A stretch of 64,000 nt of DNA from Takifugu bimaculatus (Eukaryota > Chordata > Actinopteri > Tetraodontiformes > Tetraodontidae): the NCBI GenBank assembly GCA_004026145.2, contig CP034991.1, positions 16,715,127-16,779,126 of the forward strand, written 5' to 3'. The number at the start of each line of letters is the position of its first letter. The stretch's first letter is position 1. Shown here in pieces: positions 51,209 through 63,810 of this stretch. Under the pieces are notes generated by a model. It saw only the letters and a program-made list of their open reading frames with translations. It was not told the DNA's origin and did not search any database. Both the position numbers and the translations under genes were made by a program.

Positions 51209-53705
51209 GTGAGCCTGTCATGTGTAAAGATATGAGTGAACATGCTGGGAGAATCAGCAGTCTCCAAGGCTACAGTCTTAAATGTGTGTGTATTTTGACA
51301 TTTTCACATGTGCTTTGCTCATTCAAAGAAAACTGGATACTCTATCAGCCTTTTCAAAAACAATATATCTACCAAACTATGTGTTTTAAATGGGATGGCT
51401 TTCAAATTCTCATGGGACTTTATGCTCATATTTTGTTAATTTTGTATTCTATTTTTTTTAAAAGCATATTTAGATAAGTTGCGGATGAACTTAACTGATG
51501 CTAAAAGTCCAAGGTATCTAATGTCACAGATGTCATCACAGAAGCATAATATTACCTGTTGGATAATTTCTCTCCAAACAATCACCAAAGTCACCAATAA
51601 CTGCTGGAATCATAGAATTATTGCCCTTAATAGCACAGGAAATACATTATATACGGATAGATTAAAACTAGACAAGAAATACAATCTCCTCCGTTTCCAG
51701 GTGACTGCTTTCTCCTATTTAAATGATCCAACAGGAAAAACTTTGTCCATATTTTGATTTGTTGCATATATGGTGAAGCACAGTTTGTAAAATATATTTG
51801 AAAAAAGAACACATGGTCAAAATTCAAGAAAACCATCAAATACATTGATAGATGTGCAAATAAAGCATCTTCCTAGAGGAAAAAATGCTATTTGAGCATC
51901 TTGGGGCAGATAATATCAACTGGAATGAATTTAATGCTGATTTAGTAAGTAGCTTAAGTCATTTAGATCAACGTACATGTGCAAACGAATAGTTAGTTTG
52001 TCCTCATAAACCCCCTCGATGGTGTGCATTTGCGTGTAACAGTCTTGTGTGTAACAATGTGCTCAGAGAACGGAACACTGCAAATCACAGTAAGCTTGGC
52101 CGAATTAAACTCGTTGAACTTAAGTGAACTTAGATATTGAACCTCATTCCACCATTTACACATGCTCTCTTCCCTCAGTGGATGCTTGTTGAAGATGTAG
52201 AACTAAGCATTGGTGTTATAGAGGGGAAAATGCTCTGTATATGCTATAGTCATATAGGGAGGACTGACATGTCCCGCTCAGAGCTGCCATTACATCCTAA
52301 AACCTTATGAGTGAGGATAATTAATGCCATCTGTAAATAGGATCTAAGGATTCTTGGAATTTTATTGCAGTAATAAATACAGATTACAGATTGTATATAC
52401 AGCTTCAATTCAAACCCTGAATATGCAAGAATAGGTAACATACAGTATACAGAAAACTGTATTTGTCTCATTGTGGCATCAACTGCATCCTTCAGCTTTG
52501 TTCATAGCGGGTTAACTCATGCAGTACTGGTTAAGGTGCAGAAGCCTTCATTGAAGTAAACGTCAAAAACCTCATTTGTACTTTCCAACGTGTCAGGGGC
52601 AAGTTAAGGTGGACCTGGAGCCACTGGTTTGCATTCTGACATCCTTTGACAGCTGTCTGAACAGGTTTGCTTCCCATTAACATTCCAAGGTAGGCTGGCA
52701 TCCAGTGAATCATTAAATGTAAAGCAGGCTGCTAATTTGCTGATGAGTGCAGCTCTTAAATGAAGTAGAGAAAGTTTTCACATCTCATTAATGTGTTTGT
52801 TAAAGGTCTACAGTGGTGATTACCTCTGTATGCCTGTTTGGGACTTAAAAAACAGAACTGAACACAAGCTAATAAATGAAAGTCACTGAGCCCATGAGCC
52901 TTGAAAGCAGATTTACGGAGACAGAAACGTTGTAAAAATAATCAGAATCTCACTGATCATCTCCTCTGCTCTGCTGCACCGCAACCTGGTGATCAACTGC
53001 CTGTTCTTGTTGGGCGTCGCTGAACCAAGTCCAGGCTGTTTGATATGCACACTGTACTTTCGCAAATTAGAGAAGTGATGCATCAGCAAAAGAATGTCTT
53101 TAATATAAATAGTATTTCTGTTGAGGGATGCCCAGTAATTTACAATGCAATACAAATGTCACTTACAACTATTTTTCTCATATTAAGCTAAATGAAGCCA
53201 ATCATTTTCTCACATTTGGCTAAATATTATATGTACTAATACTGGATAAATGTTAAATATCGATTTTAAATATCGCTGAGTGCCCACAGCCCCGCCCACT
53301 GCCGACTCTGGATCGGTGGGAGGGAAAACTGAAGTGAAATGGATCAAACTCTGTTGCCACATTGAATTTTTGCCACCGCTTCTTTTACCTTAGTGGGGTC
53401 AACATCTATCATGTACTTATTCCCCCTATGTTTTTTAACCAAGTCAGGTGTAGGCGGGCTGTGTGAGGTCTTTAGGTCAGCGTGACTGAGTGAAAATTGG
53501 CACTGTGGGCGGGGCTGTGCCTTGGTTGAGGCGGAGCTTTAATTTAATTTTTACATTTAGATCTTCTAATATTTAGATTTGCATTTAGCATTTATAGTAC
53601 TTAAACTTCACATTTACTCCAACACTTTCAAAATTCTTGTCACATTTGCTAAAATGTGAGAAGATTCAGTATTTTCTTTTTGGCGCCTGCATGATACATT
53701 GATAT

Positions 53706-53723
53706 TAGCGCCACCTCCTGGCA
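53706..53723 (-). promoter_or_regulatory. CTCF-like motif
   Basis: tagcgccacctcctggca closely resembles the reverse complement of the CTCF consensus (TAGCGCCCCCTGGTGG). Occupancy unknown. Confidence 0.4.
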
Positions 53724-53811
53724 TAGAAGGCTCATGCATGTGCACAACATGCATTTTCCAATGTGAAGAAGAACATGAAAACACACATGAACATGCAGCT
53801 GGTGCATGCAT

Positions 53812-53812
<1 letters not shown>

Positions 53813-53868
<56 letters not shown>
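53813..53868. repeat. (CA)n microsatellite
   Basis: About 28 CA units. Confidence 0.97.
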
Positions 53869-53869
<1 letters not shown>

Positions 53870-54085
53870 CATTAGGTTGATGCGGTACGTTGATACATCA
53901 ATCGAATCCAATGCACAATGTCTTAAACAGCCCTCAGTTGGGAATGCAGTGAGGGTCCCGCTGGAGGGGGATGGAAGGCTCTCATCAGAGGCAAGGAACT
54001 GCTGTGGTTGCTAGGCATCCATGCTGAGGAAAGCAAATCTCCTCCTCCTTTCACGTTGAAGTGCAGATTGCAACTCCAGTATTAA

Positions 54086-54100
54086 CCACAGAGGGCAGCA
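54086..54100 (+). promoter_or_regulatory. CTCF-like motif
   Basis: ccacagagggcagca resembles the forward CTCF core (CCAC-AGRGGGCAG), 380 bp from the motif at 53706 and in the opposite orientation. Confidence 0.35.
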
Positions 54101-54590
54101 ACACTACATGTGAGGCAAAAAAAAACCAATAGAAAAAAAAAAACAGGATGGCCCAAATAATCCCCTTTAATACCCCTCTGCACTTGATTTCTTGATCTGT
54201 GATTGGACAGTAATGGCATTGCTGCCATTTGTAATAGTTGATTGGTCTGGGCTTGGTGCGCAGAAACCAGTTTGTCCAGAAGATCCTTTCAGGTATCCAC
54301 TGTGGGGTAATGACCCATGACAAGGTGAGACAGAACCGGTGAGCACTGCAAACCCAGTCTAAGGAGAGGAACCTCCCATGACCTTGCCATCTTTGATAAT
54401 TGCTGCTGGTCAGTGGTGTTGAGGTCACCAGATGATGCTCCGGAACATGTGAAGATTATTGACTAAATTGTCAGTGACTGCTGAGGATAATATGGAGAGT
54501 GACCAGTTTCTTTTAAGGAAGACCAAAGGCATCCAGAAGAGGGAGCACTACTGCACACTGCACTTCCTCTACACTACTCTGTGTGTGTAT

Positions 54591-54612
54591 GAGAGAGAGA
54601 GAGAGAGAGAGA
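54591..54612. repeat. (GA)n microsatellite
   Basis: About 11 GA units, followed by imperfect GA-rich sequence. Confidence 0.93.
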
Positions 54613-56958
54613 CAAGAAAGAGAGAGACAGAGACAGAGCGTGTGTGTGAACAAACCAGAGCAAGGGGGCGTGTTGATGTGAATGCCACGGTTGTGTGAGC
54701 TGAGAGATGCTCGCTCTCCCTCTCCCCCTGTGCTGCTCGGTTGTGCCTCTCTCTGCTGAGCGTTGAACCATTTTATGCTTCAGAGCTGCCATAGCCGTTG
54801 GACCACTGCTGCTTCTGGCTTTTTTCTGTCAATCTATCGTGGGAGGAGACATTTGCCACTGCAAATGTCCTTTAACCACCAGTGCTAAGGTACCATTCTG
54901 AGCTGTTGAGCCCTGTATTTTTCTGAGTCTCTGCTGCAGGATCCCTGAGCTGCTGCTATAGGGACATGGATAGTCATAACATGCCTTTGACTCTGATAAT
55001 TGCATTTCTATTTGTGTAGCACACTCTACTCCTAATCTTGCATGTATTGGTTAGCATTGTGAGCTGTCCTGCCACTAAGAAGATCCAAAGGACGTTAGCC
55101 ATCATTTGCATGCGGTCCATATGCACTGTCATGTTTATCACGAGTTTACCTGAAAACATCCTGCAATGTGCTTCATCCAACACTTCAGCCAGCTTAGCAG
55201 AAGCCCTGGGATATTAGCATCTGCATGATATAATACGATGTCTAGATTTAGTGTGCCTTCCGAAGAGGCTTTGGGAGTTTACAGTTAACACATCCAAATG
55301 GTAAATGGAGTTGTGTTAATACGGTAAATATGCTGAATGAATTCTGACTGATGCAAAGCTGTCATGCTATATTGATGAAACTGACTATCTGGTTAATGGA
55401 CTTTGGAATGTTTGAACAAATGTCCATCGGCGGCATTTTATCAATAGCTGAGTGTCCTTGAGCGTGTTTTTGTGGGTCTCACTGTAGGAATGGGTGTGTG
55501 GATGCAACTGTGCATCAGTAATAGATGCTGTAGGTTTCTTGCAGGCAGTCACGGGTATGTAAAGTGTTTCTGTATGTTATGTCATCAGGTACCAGTCTCC
55601 GTTTACAGCCAGATAAACTCCTATAGGTGGCGGTCGTGAGGAGCAGAGGGGAATAAACAGCAAAAGCTGACCTGGGATTTTTCGCCGTGTGAAAATATCG
55701 TTGTGTGTTTGCAGATGTGGACGTTGCAACCACATCCCAAGGTCACTCACAAAGAGCTCCACTAATTAAAAACCTGCCAGCCTCAACCTGAGGCGTGAGA
55801 GAATACTCTGACAACAATCTCCCATTCATACCGTAGCCCGTCATGCCCACCTTGATGATCAGACACAGCCATTCATCATTTCACCGCCTCTCCCTGAGCT
55901 GCTTCTAGCAATCTTTACTCTACACAGGAGATTCCCGCTTTTAACACACCTTGGTTGGTCAGAAAGAAGGGAAGATGTTGTATCGATGGAATGATGCAAA
56001 TGTAATTAAAATACGTTTTGAATTTGAATATACATGGTTGCTGTAATTACATTATGAAGGCAAATGTTGTTCTGGAGTTTTTCTACACTGACTTTAGGTT
56101 GTTTTCAGATTACTTTGCAGTCATGTTATATCAAAACTAAATCGACATGATTGAAAGTAATAAAGGGCCATGTTACCTAACAACTTAATTTAGATATCAA
56201 GATCTGGCACCATAAAAATTCATACAAATGTTGAATAATCTAGTGGCACTTTTATTGTGTCTTTGGCCATATGTAGCAAGATATTAAACAGACATATGTA
56301 GCATAAAATGTGTAATGAACATTTGACCAGTCACAGCTGTTTCATCCTAAATCAGCTTACATAGTTCAACGGTCTAAGCGTCATGCGTGGTGAAGCTCTA
56401 CGCATGGTATAAGTTCAAATAAGAACTGCAAGTTCACCAATTGAGGGTAACCAGCCAGAACATGATGTGACTTTGACAATTTCTGCTTTTTCCCACTCTA
56501 CATTTCAGGACCACTGTTTTGGATCCATGACTAAAGACAGTACTTGTTATTTTTAGTCTGGGAAAAATTCCCAGATAGAGCATATTGTGAAATTGCTTGG
56601 TTTTCCACAAGGCTGTCAAAAATGCCTGGATTGCTCCTTCCCTTGATGTTACATTTTTGCCTCTATAGAATTGGAATACATTCAAGGTAGTTTATCCACA
56701 CAGGTGAGAACAGCTACTTCCTGTATCCGAAATGAAACTAATAAGTAAGAGTTTTAATGTAGCTGTTGGGTGCTTAAACATGCTCATTTGAGATAAAAAT
56801 GATTAGATTTATCGCTATCAATGACACATTTTATGTACACATACAAAGATAGCAACACAGGCCAAGATAACAATATCAGACTACAGCAGATAAAGTAGTA
56901 CTTAGTATAAAGTAGGTAATAAGATGCCCCTTTCATCTAAAGTCTTTTTTGTATACAA

Positions 56959-57053
<95 letters not shown>
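56959..57053. repeat. (GATT)n tetranucleotide array
   Basis: About 95 bp, nearly 24 perfect GATT units. Confidence 0.97.
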
Positions 57054-60000
57054 CAAGGCAACTGTGTGGTATCCACAAGGAGCAGTTCAAACCTGTGTAA
57101 GAGACTAAAAGACCAAGCTACATTTGCATGCTTCTTTGCTAATGAAAGTGTCAACCCTCCCCATGCATGCACACTCATATTTAGCCTGGAATGAACTATT
57201 TACATTACATTAAACTCAGGGTGATTCAGCCATTATAAATGTATATAACACAGATGGGCGCACAACAATTCCAGCTGTCAGCAGATAGAAAATCGACCGG
57301 GAGCGTATTTGTAGATAAAGATAACAAGGATAATATTTTTCTTATAAATATTTCTTATAAATCCACCTGCCCTCCTTGGCACAAATTGATATTTAAGTTG
57401 AATCTTTCATTTGAAATAAAAAACGCTTTGCTTCAACTTTGTTGATGTTGCTTGAAAGCTCGTTGCCATCTAGTTCCTGGTGGCCTGACACATAGTCAAT
57501 CATTATGTCAAATGTTTCGCTGATGTTCGGAGCGGGTGCTGTTTAGTTCTGTCAAAACTCATAAAAGGAACAACATGAATGTGCTCAAGAGCGTTAAGGA
57601 GTGCTGAACATGGCTGCTCAGCAGTGTGAGAGGAACATGGCTTAGACTCTCCCAACAGACTGAAAGTACAGGCCGCTGTAACAGCTGGGCTACTGCTATG
57701 GCTGCTGGCGCCTGGATAGAGCCTGGCTAAAGCACGTGATTCCCACCACAGTGTACAGCATTAGTGATATGAACAGCAGGGTCCGTGGCAGCTGTTACGT
57801 AACGCTGTCTTTGGCATGGAAATCTCTGTATAGATGGCTCTGGGAAGCGCAGCGACAGCAGAGAAAAAAGTGCATTATCATTGTCAGCAAGCCGGCCTTT
57901 TTAACTGATTGTTGGGAGGTCTTGTGCATGATTATCCAAGCGTGCGTCTCTTGCATGTCCACGGGGTGGTCAGATGAACAGGCTGAATGAAGACGTCTTT
58001 GGAGTCCAAACAGGCGACCGCTACATCTTACATATGTGATATGAATATAAATACGTAGTCCCGGTGACTCAGTGTTGGCCGTTTGACTGGCCTTTTGTGG
58101 CAGTCAACTTCAGTGGAGGTCAGAGGGCAGTAGCCAGTACCGTAATCACACCGGGGATCCAACTCCATGCATAATTGATTGTTCTTGGAGTTAATCAGGT
58201 CAGTCCACTCGAAAGGTTGGAGAATATTGAACCCCACCCGGTTTGTTGATTGGGCAGATGCTTATAAGGAATAAAATATACAACATACAGTAATAGTTTG
58301 ATTTTAGAGAAAGGGGATGATCATGTTATGTAACTTTGCGTTGCTATATGAAGAGATCCCTCTTGTCAAGCTTGGGTCGGAGGCATCAGAGCCAATGGGC
58401 TCTGCTCAGTATCTTTGATTATTGCTACTCTGCACGCTGGACAGAAACCTCAGATGTCGTTCCTGGAATCTGCTAAAGCCACTTTTCAGTTTGGGGTCTT
58501 CAACTTTTCCCTCACTGCTCCTTTAACCTTCGATCTTTGTTCTTATGTTCGGTCCTCCTGATGGTGCTGTTACGTACTGCTGCCTTTTCCTGCCATTTAT
58601 TGACAATCACAATGTCAGGCTGATTAGCTACCACCATTCTTTTAACTTGGTGGAACACTCAAAGGTGTTTTAAGCTTTCAGTCTGCAGTCATACTGTTCC
58701 CGAATTACTAGCTACTTGGTAATGGTGTTCCTTGTTTTCTGTGGGATTCTATTAGAAACAGCAGATTATATACTTCAAATAATCATGTTGTCCCTAGTTT
58801 TGGGTCAGGGTGCTGATACGGATGGCAGTCTGGATCCCTTCTCAAAGGTGGACCATCACGCCAGCAGGTGGGGATGCGGATGATTATGTGAATCGTTACA
58901 AAATCCACAGGCAGTGATGATTATTTGTCAGGATTTGCTTTGTAATAGAAAAGCTTATCTCCTACGTTCCAGTCTCGATTCTAAGGTAATAGGTTTTTAC
59001 TTTGGCCCTGGCCACACTGAGCTCATTTTCTTCAGAAAGGAACATCATGTTTACTAACTCACAACCTGCTACATCAAGCATGCCTACAGCAGGATAATGG
59101 ATTATTACGTTCCTCTGGCAAATGTACCAGTCAAGAGAAATTTCAGATGAAATTAGCGCTGGACAGTAGGTGCAGCAGTACAGTAATTAAGTTTAGTTTA
59201 CTGTACGAGAAGGAAAACACAGCAGTCTATGTGCCAGACTCACTCGGCCTGATGTCCACTGCACTGCCTTCATTCTGCCAATCAATGAACAAGGTCTCAG
59301 GTTAATTGTGTGAAGATGCTGTAATGAGGTGGATTGCATTAACTTTGTCCTGACCAAAAAGAAGTTTCTTTCATGACATAAAGACACTCAAGCTGACTCA
59401 TTGTGCTGGTTCAACAACAACGTATGATCTTTTCTGACCTTTGAGGGCTACAGCACAATATGACTGTATGCTAGAAATAGTGGCTCAATGGCGTTTCGCT
59501 AGGAATAAGCATCATGAGAAGAAGTGATGCCTTCATGTGGATCCAAATACCTCCAACTCTGACAATGAGCTCATTACATTACATTACTCACTGCTCTGCA
59601 ATGTTATACAGCCAGATTAAATGTTCATCTGACAGGGTCAGTTACGCAACGTTGGTTTTTGTCTCCAGAAAAACACAACCAACTCAAACCTATTCGGACC
59701 TTTTGGAAAATCGGGAAATCCTTGAATAGTTTTGAGTTTGAGTTTGGATTTGAAGTTGTGGTTGTTTGCTGCCATTTGGTTTAGCAGCATAGCTAACGAC
59801 GACACTGAGGAGAGCCAGGCCCTCAGGGACTCTGCCCTATCTGCTAATCTTTCCATGCTTGTTGATAAATTCCTGAATTCATCCTGTTATTGTGGACGTA
59901 TCGACAAAACAGATGTGATGGAACTATCTGCAGCTACATCAGCTGGCTGTAATCATTGATTGCGATGAGGTTAGCATAGCTGTTCCGTAAACAGTTGTGT

Positions 60001-61124
60001 TCATAGTGTAAATTCAGCAGCTACTCTGTGACACAAACTTTGTGAGTTTATGATGTGTATTTACAGGAACCTGTTATTGTCTTCCAGAGGTGTTTCGCAT
60101 AAATACCAGGTGTGTGTGAAAGACATTTGAAAGACATTCTGAATTCTGCGTCATCATCATCGTGTTCTTCTCTACAGCGCTACAACCAAAACTGGTGATG
60201 TATGGTGTATGATGTATGTGAGACAAATGTTATAGGCCATATTATAGGCCAGAAACAATTACAAAAATGACCAATAGGGCTTCTCAGCACCTTTAAACCT
60301 GTGTGGACAGCAAGAGGGCTCCAGAACGCCTTTTGTCCATGGGTTTGGTTGGATTGTCGAGGTTCTGACACTAGTTTTGCCCACTGGCCACAGCGATACA
60401 GCTGCAGACATGTGGTTAAATATAGTTCTGCTTTTAGGCACAAGTGGCATGTGCACAGAACCGTTGTATTAGTCTTCTCTACTAAACCATGGCATGAACA
60501 AAAAGGTCATCTTCTGGCCACAATCACAAACGTCAGGGTGGGGTACCTCCACCCAGTGGAAGAACTGCAGGCAACACCTGAGGCTCTGGTCCATATTTGG
60601 ACCAGTCAACTAAAGCATTGTCCTCCATGTCCACACTTTGTTGTAAAATTCATGAAAGCAGCCGGGATAGTCGCCCCCCCATCCTTTTTATTTATGGCCT
60701 GGCAGTGTCCTGTGCATGTTCCATCAAGTTTATACTTTTATGCAGCGACAGTCTTTGCATTCTTGAGTCAAGTTACAGCCCCCCTCCTCCGTGACACAAA
60801 GGCAGCATCTGGTTCCACCTAACTGGGCCATGAATAATTGAATAGGTGACAATATTATTTCCAGCAAACTCCAATAGCGTGCCGATAAAAAAGCAGTTTG
60901 GGCGGTGCTGTCAGCCTCGCTGGCTGAGAGGGAGAACCTGGCTGGTGGATGCCATCCTAAACTGGTGTTGGCTGAATGGTGTTTGTCACTTGGTTCACAT
61001 GTCGATTGGTGGTTTGGAAGGTGAGTTGGGAGACACACTTTGATTGTGTGACTGGGATCAGATAATTTGAGCTCATATTCCATTTCAAAGGGTCAGCGCC
61101 TGTATGACAAATGTGGAATCTTTC

Positions 61125-61160
61125 GAAACTCCACTTTCAAATGTTAGAAAGTGGAGTTTC
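61125..61160. repeat. perfect 14-bp inverted repeat
   Basis: Arms 61125-61138 (gaaactccactttc) and 61147-61160, with an 8-nt loop. Confidence 0.85.
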
Positions 61161-61464
61161 TACTTTATTTTGATAACGTCCTGGAGCACCGTTACAGGAA
61201 ACAGAAATCAGAACACATACACCCAGACTTTGATCAAAGTGAAATGTGGTCTGCATGGGCCCTCAGGAAATTTGGCTAAACAATGAACCTAACAACAATG
61301 AACCCATGTGGACAGGATCACAGCGTGTCTCGATGGATCTTTTCTCAGCTTGAACATCAGTAAAATCAAAGCAATATTGTTGTCAAAAGTAATTTGTAAT
61401 GTCACAATTTATATAAAAAACAAGAGGATCAATATTGTCCCTAAATTTAGATATTTTCATTTGA

Positions 61465-61750
61465 GGTGGGCAGAGGCAGCTCAGGCTGTTGGGGGCTGGG
61501 CTGAGAAACAAAGGGTTTTGAGTTTAAGCCCCAGTGCAGACAAAACATGGAAGCTGTTCTAGTAGTAGGGGAAGCTGCCAGAACACCTTCAGAGCACTGC
61601 CAAGGTACCCTTGAGCAAGGCGCTGAACCCACATAGGTCCCTTCGATGAAGTGACGACTCATGTTGGGTTGGACCCCGCCTTCGCCCATTGTGTAGCCTC
61701 CCAATGAGCCCAAAAGGGCTAAAACATTAAAGAAGATGAGATGAGACGAG
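61465..61750 (+). mobile_element. tRNA-derived SINE, near full length
   Basis: Head with an A-box-like ggcagctcaggctgttgg and a B-box-like gagtttaagcccc. Then a core with ccaaggtacccttgagcaag, a 3' block with ccccgccttcgcccattg, and a short gatga-type tail. This structure matches a widespread teleost SINE. Confidence 0.75.
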
Positions 61751-62454
61751 AGATTTAAGGTGTTTTTCCAGATGCAAATCTCAATTTCAAGCAACATGTT
61801 CCAACCATTGAATACAATTTGGCAAATCTACCTTTCAACTTGATGCGGATTTTCCATACTCACTACAATCTTTGCCATCATATCTTACTTCCTCACATTT
61901 TGGGGGTCAGTGAGGAGAATTATCAGCCATTAATCCAGTAGCGTCATTATTTAAGCAAAATGCAAGTCTTTGACTTGTTATGATCAAGGGCATGAGAAAA
62001 AGCTCAGACTTTAGAGTTTTCATTGCTTTAAACTGTTCTTAAATGAATCTCTCATGCCTAAAATTCTAAAGGATTTGCTCCTGCATGCTTCTGCACATTC
62101 AGAGGTCTGTAAGCTCCACCAGGAGAGCCTCACTTCAGGACTGTTTGGTACCTCTGTGTCACTTTTCTTTTGCACCGTCTGCAACGTTAGATTAGACTCA
62201 AAACGAAACATTTTCGACAAACATGTTAAACACTCCAGCAATATGTGCATTGTTTCGACCTGAATACCTTATTTGCATCATGAGTGTGTGTGTTTGCATA
62301 TGCACATTTGTGAACATGCTTGAAGCTCCATGTACTTTGCCTTCATGTTTAATGTTTCTCTCTGTTATGTCTTACATCGTTTCAGTTGTTAACCTGTCAC
62401 CTGTTAGCGGACTGCACTTGCTAATTAGCTTGTTCAAAACCAAGCACCCCCTCC

Positions 62455-62489
62455 CACACACACACACACACACACATACACACACACAC
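62455..62489. repeat. (CA)n microsatellite
   Basis: CA run with one TA interruption, shortly upstream of the candidate exon at 62629. Confidence 0.93.
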
Positions 62490-62628
62490 ATGCTACCTTG
62501 TAGATACTGAAATTTGAAGTGCTACAATTAATTAAGGGTTGCGTTGCTTATCCAAAATGGCAAAGAACGCCTGAGCAATGTCAATATTAATGAAGACAAT
62601 ATTCTGTTTTCTTACCACCCCCTGACAG

Positions 62629-62763
62629 ATAAATGAAGTTCTTCCTATCCACATCTCAGCTGTGCAGTGCTTGGACAGCTTCCATATTTTGGAAGACAGA
62701 AACCAAATTTTGAAGCTCTGCCCAGAGACCCTGAGCCACCAACGGCTACAGCAGAAGTTACTG
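62629..62763 (+). CDS. candidate coding exon, possibly rimbp2
   Basis: A 135-nt open segment, phase 0-0, with a strong acceptor (pyrimidine-rich tract then cctgacag) and a gtgagt donor. Only one frame is open. It encodes SAVQCLDSFHILEDRNQILK, then LCPETLSHQRLQQKLL. The pattern IL-x-x-x-NQ-x-L followed by PET and R-L-x-x-K resembles the N-terminal coiled-coil stretch of RIM-binding proteins as I remember it. RIMBP2 follows STX2 on the same strand in human. The assignment is inference. Confidence 0.4.
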
Positions 62764-63737
62764 GTGAGTTGCACTCTATTTACTGAAGAAAAGGGATTGT
62801 GGGTGCTGGGAGGGGGTCGGACCACCCGAATCAGATAAAAACTGCTGCAGGAGGCTTTTGCTGTCAGCGCTCATGTTTGCCTCTAATAGTTCTTTCCCTC
62901 TGTCGGCGGTTGAACTTGTGAACCATAAATTATTTTTCCGGAAGTTGTTGGTAAAGTGCTGAAATGAGCCGTGCCTGTTTTTGACCGCTCTCATGTTGAG
63001 GAGCTGCTGAGAGCAATCAGCAGTGGCGTTTTCAACAAGAGTCACAGACCAGTTGAAAAGACAGCAGATGACAGAACTGCAAACTTCAAAAACATCTGTG
63101 AGGAGCGGAAATTAAGAGGCAAGAGCCTCGTCATTAGTGCAGCAGTGATTAATACATGCGATACCAGCTGCACTGTGCAGGGGTGTGAGCTTAGCACTGC
63201 TGACGGCAATTGTTTGCATAATGAGGGTGGTGTGAACTTTATTTATAAAACTGTCTGCCCGCCTATGACAGAGCTCCTTATTAATGAGCGTGTCAACGTA
63301 TCTTAAGGGGTCGTTTGCCATTTCAGAGGGGTGCTGAACCATTCTCAAAGTAGCCGATTCTATCGTTCTGTTCAAAATGGCAACAGGAAGAAGCTTGATC
63401 ATCTGACTTTGGCTGCGTAAGTTTTCATTCGCTTAAGAGAATAAAGGTTTCACATCTCTGTCAGAGACCTGGTCGCTCAGAATCTGGTTCCTTGTACCTG
63501 AGATGAGGGTGCAGAAATAAATGCCTGTCGGTGGTGTTTGAGGAGGATGAATCATGCAGAATGACCAGCAGGAAATAGCCCTGTATATAAAAAAACAACA
63601 GCCACAACAAATAAGAACTTGAAATGGCTATTTATATTTAACTCTTGTTCTCTGTGGACCCCCTGGGTACAAGCATTGAGTGGAACCACCTTTTTTAATC
63701 AAATTTGGAAAAGGTGACAGTTGGGTAGACCAGATGT

Positions 63738-63779
63738 CCTCATAGATACCCACTAGAATTGTAGTGGGTATCTATGAGG
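63738..63779. repeat. perfect 18-bp inverted repeat (hairpin)
   Basis: Arms 63738-63755 (cctcatagatacccacta) and 63762-63779 around a 6-nt loop. After a small internal mismatch the stem can extend with agaccag (63727-63733) pairing with ctggtct (63784-63790). Confidence 0.9.
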
Positions 63780-63792
63780 CTAGCTGGTCTTT

Positions 63793-63810
63793 CTTTCCAC
63801 ATGTGGAAAG
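63793..63810. repeat. 18-bp perfect palindrome
   Basis: ctttccacatgtggaaag is identical to its own reverse complement. It has a CACATGTG E-box-like centre and starts 3 bp after the hairpin stem at 63727-63790. Confidence 0.9.

Larger units (their letters stand above)
51209..62628. other. gene-poor interval, possibly one large intron or intergenic
   Basis: No recognisable coding exon. Contents are microsatellites at 53813-53868, 54591-54612 and 56959-57053, CTCF-like motifs at 53706-53723 and 54086-54100, a SINE at 61465-61750 and a hairpin at 61125-61160. A 173-codon open frame at 60301-60822 has no recognised domain. Confidence 0.6.

Noticed and set aside
53614..53867. Cys/Val and Thr/His repeat peptides
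   Set aside because: Translation of the (CA)n microsatellite.
54700..54894. Noncoding first exon with promoter for the gene after stx2
   Set aside because: Pyrimidine-rich and followed by a gtacca donor-like site, but the signals are too weak to call.
56902..57090. INQS repeat protein
   Set aside because: Translation of the (GATT)n array, not a real repeat protein.
60301..60822. 173-codon plus-strand open frame
   Set aside because: Longest frame in the intergenic region, but no domain, no splice context and no recognised homolog; treated as chance or an unidentified repeat.
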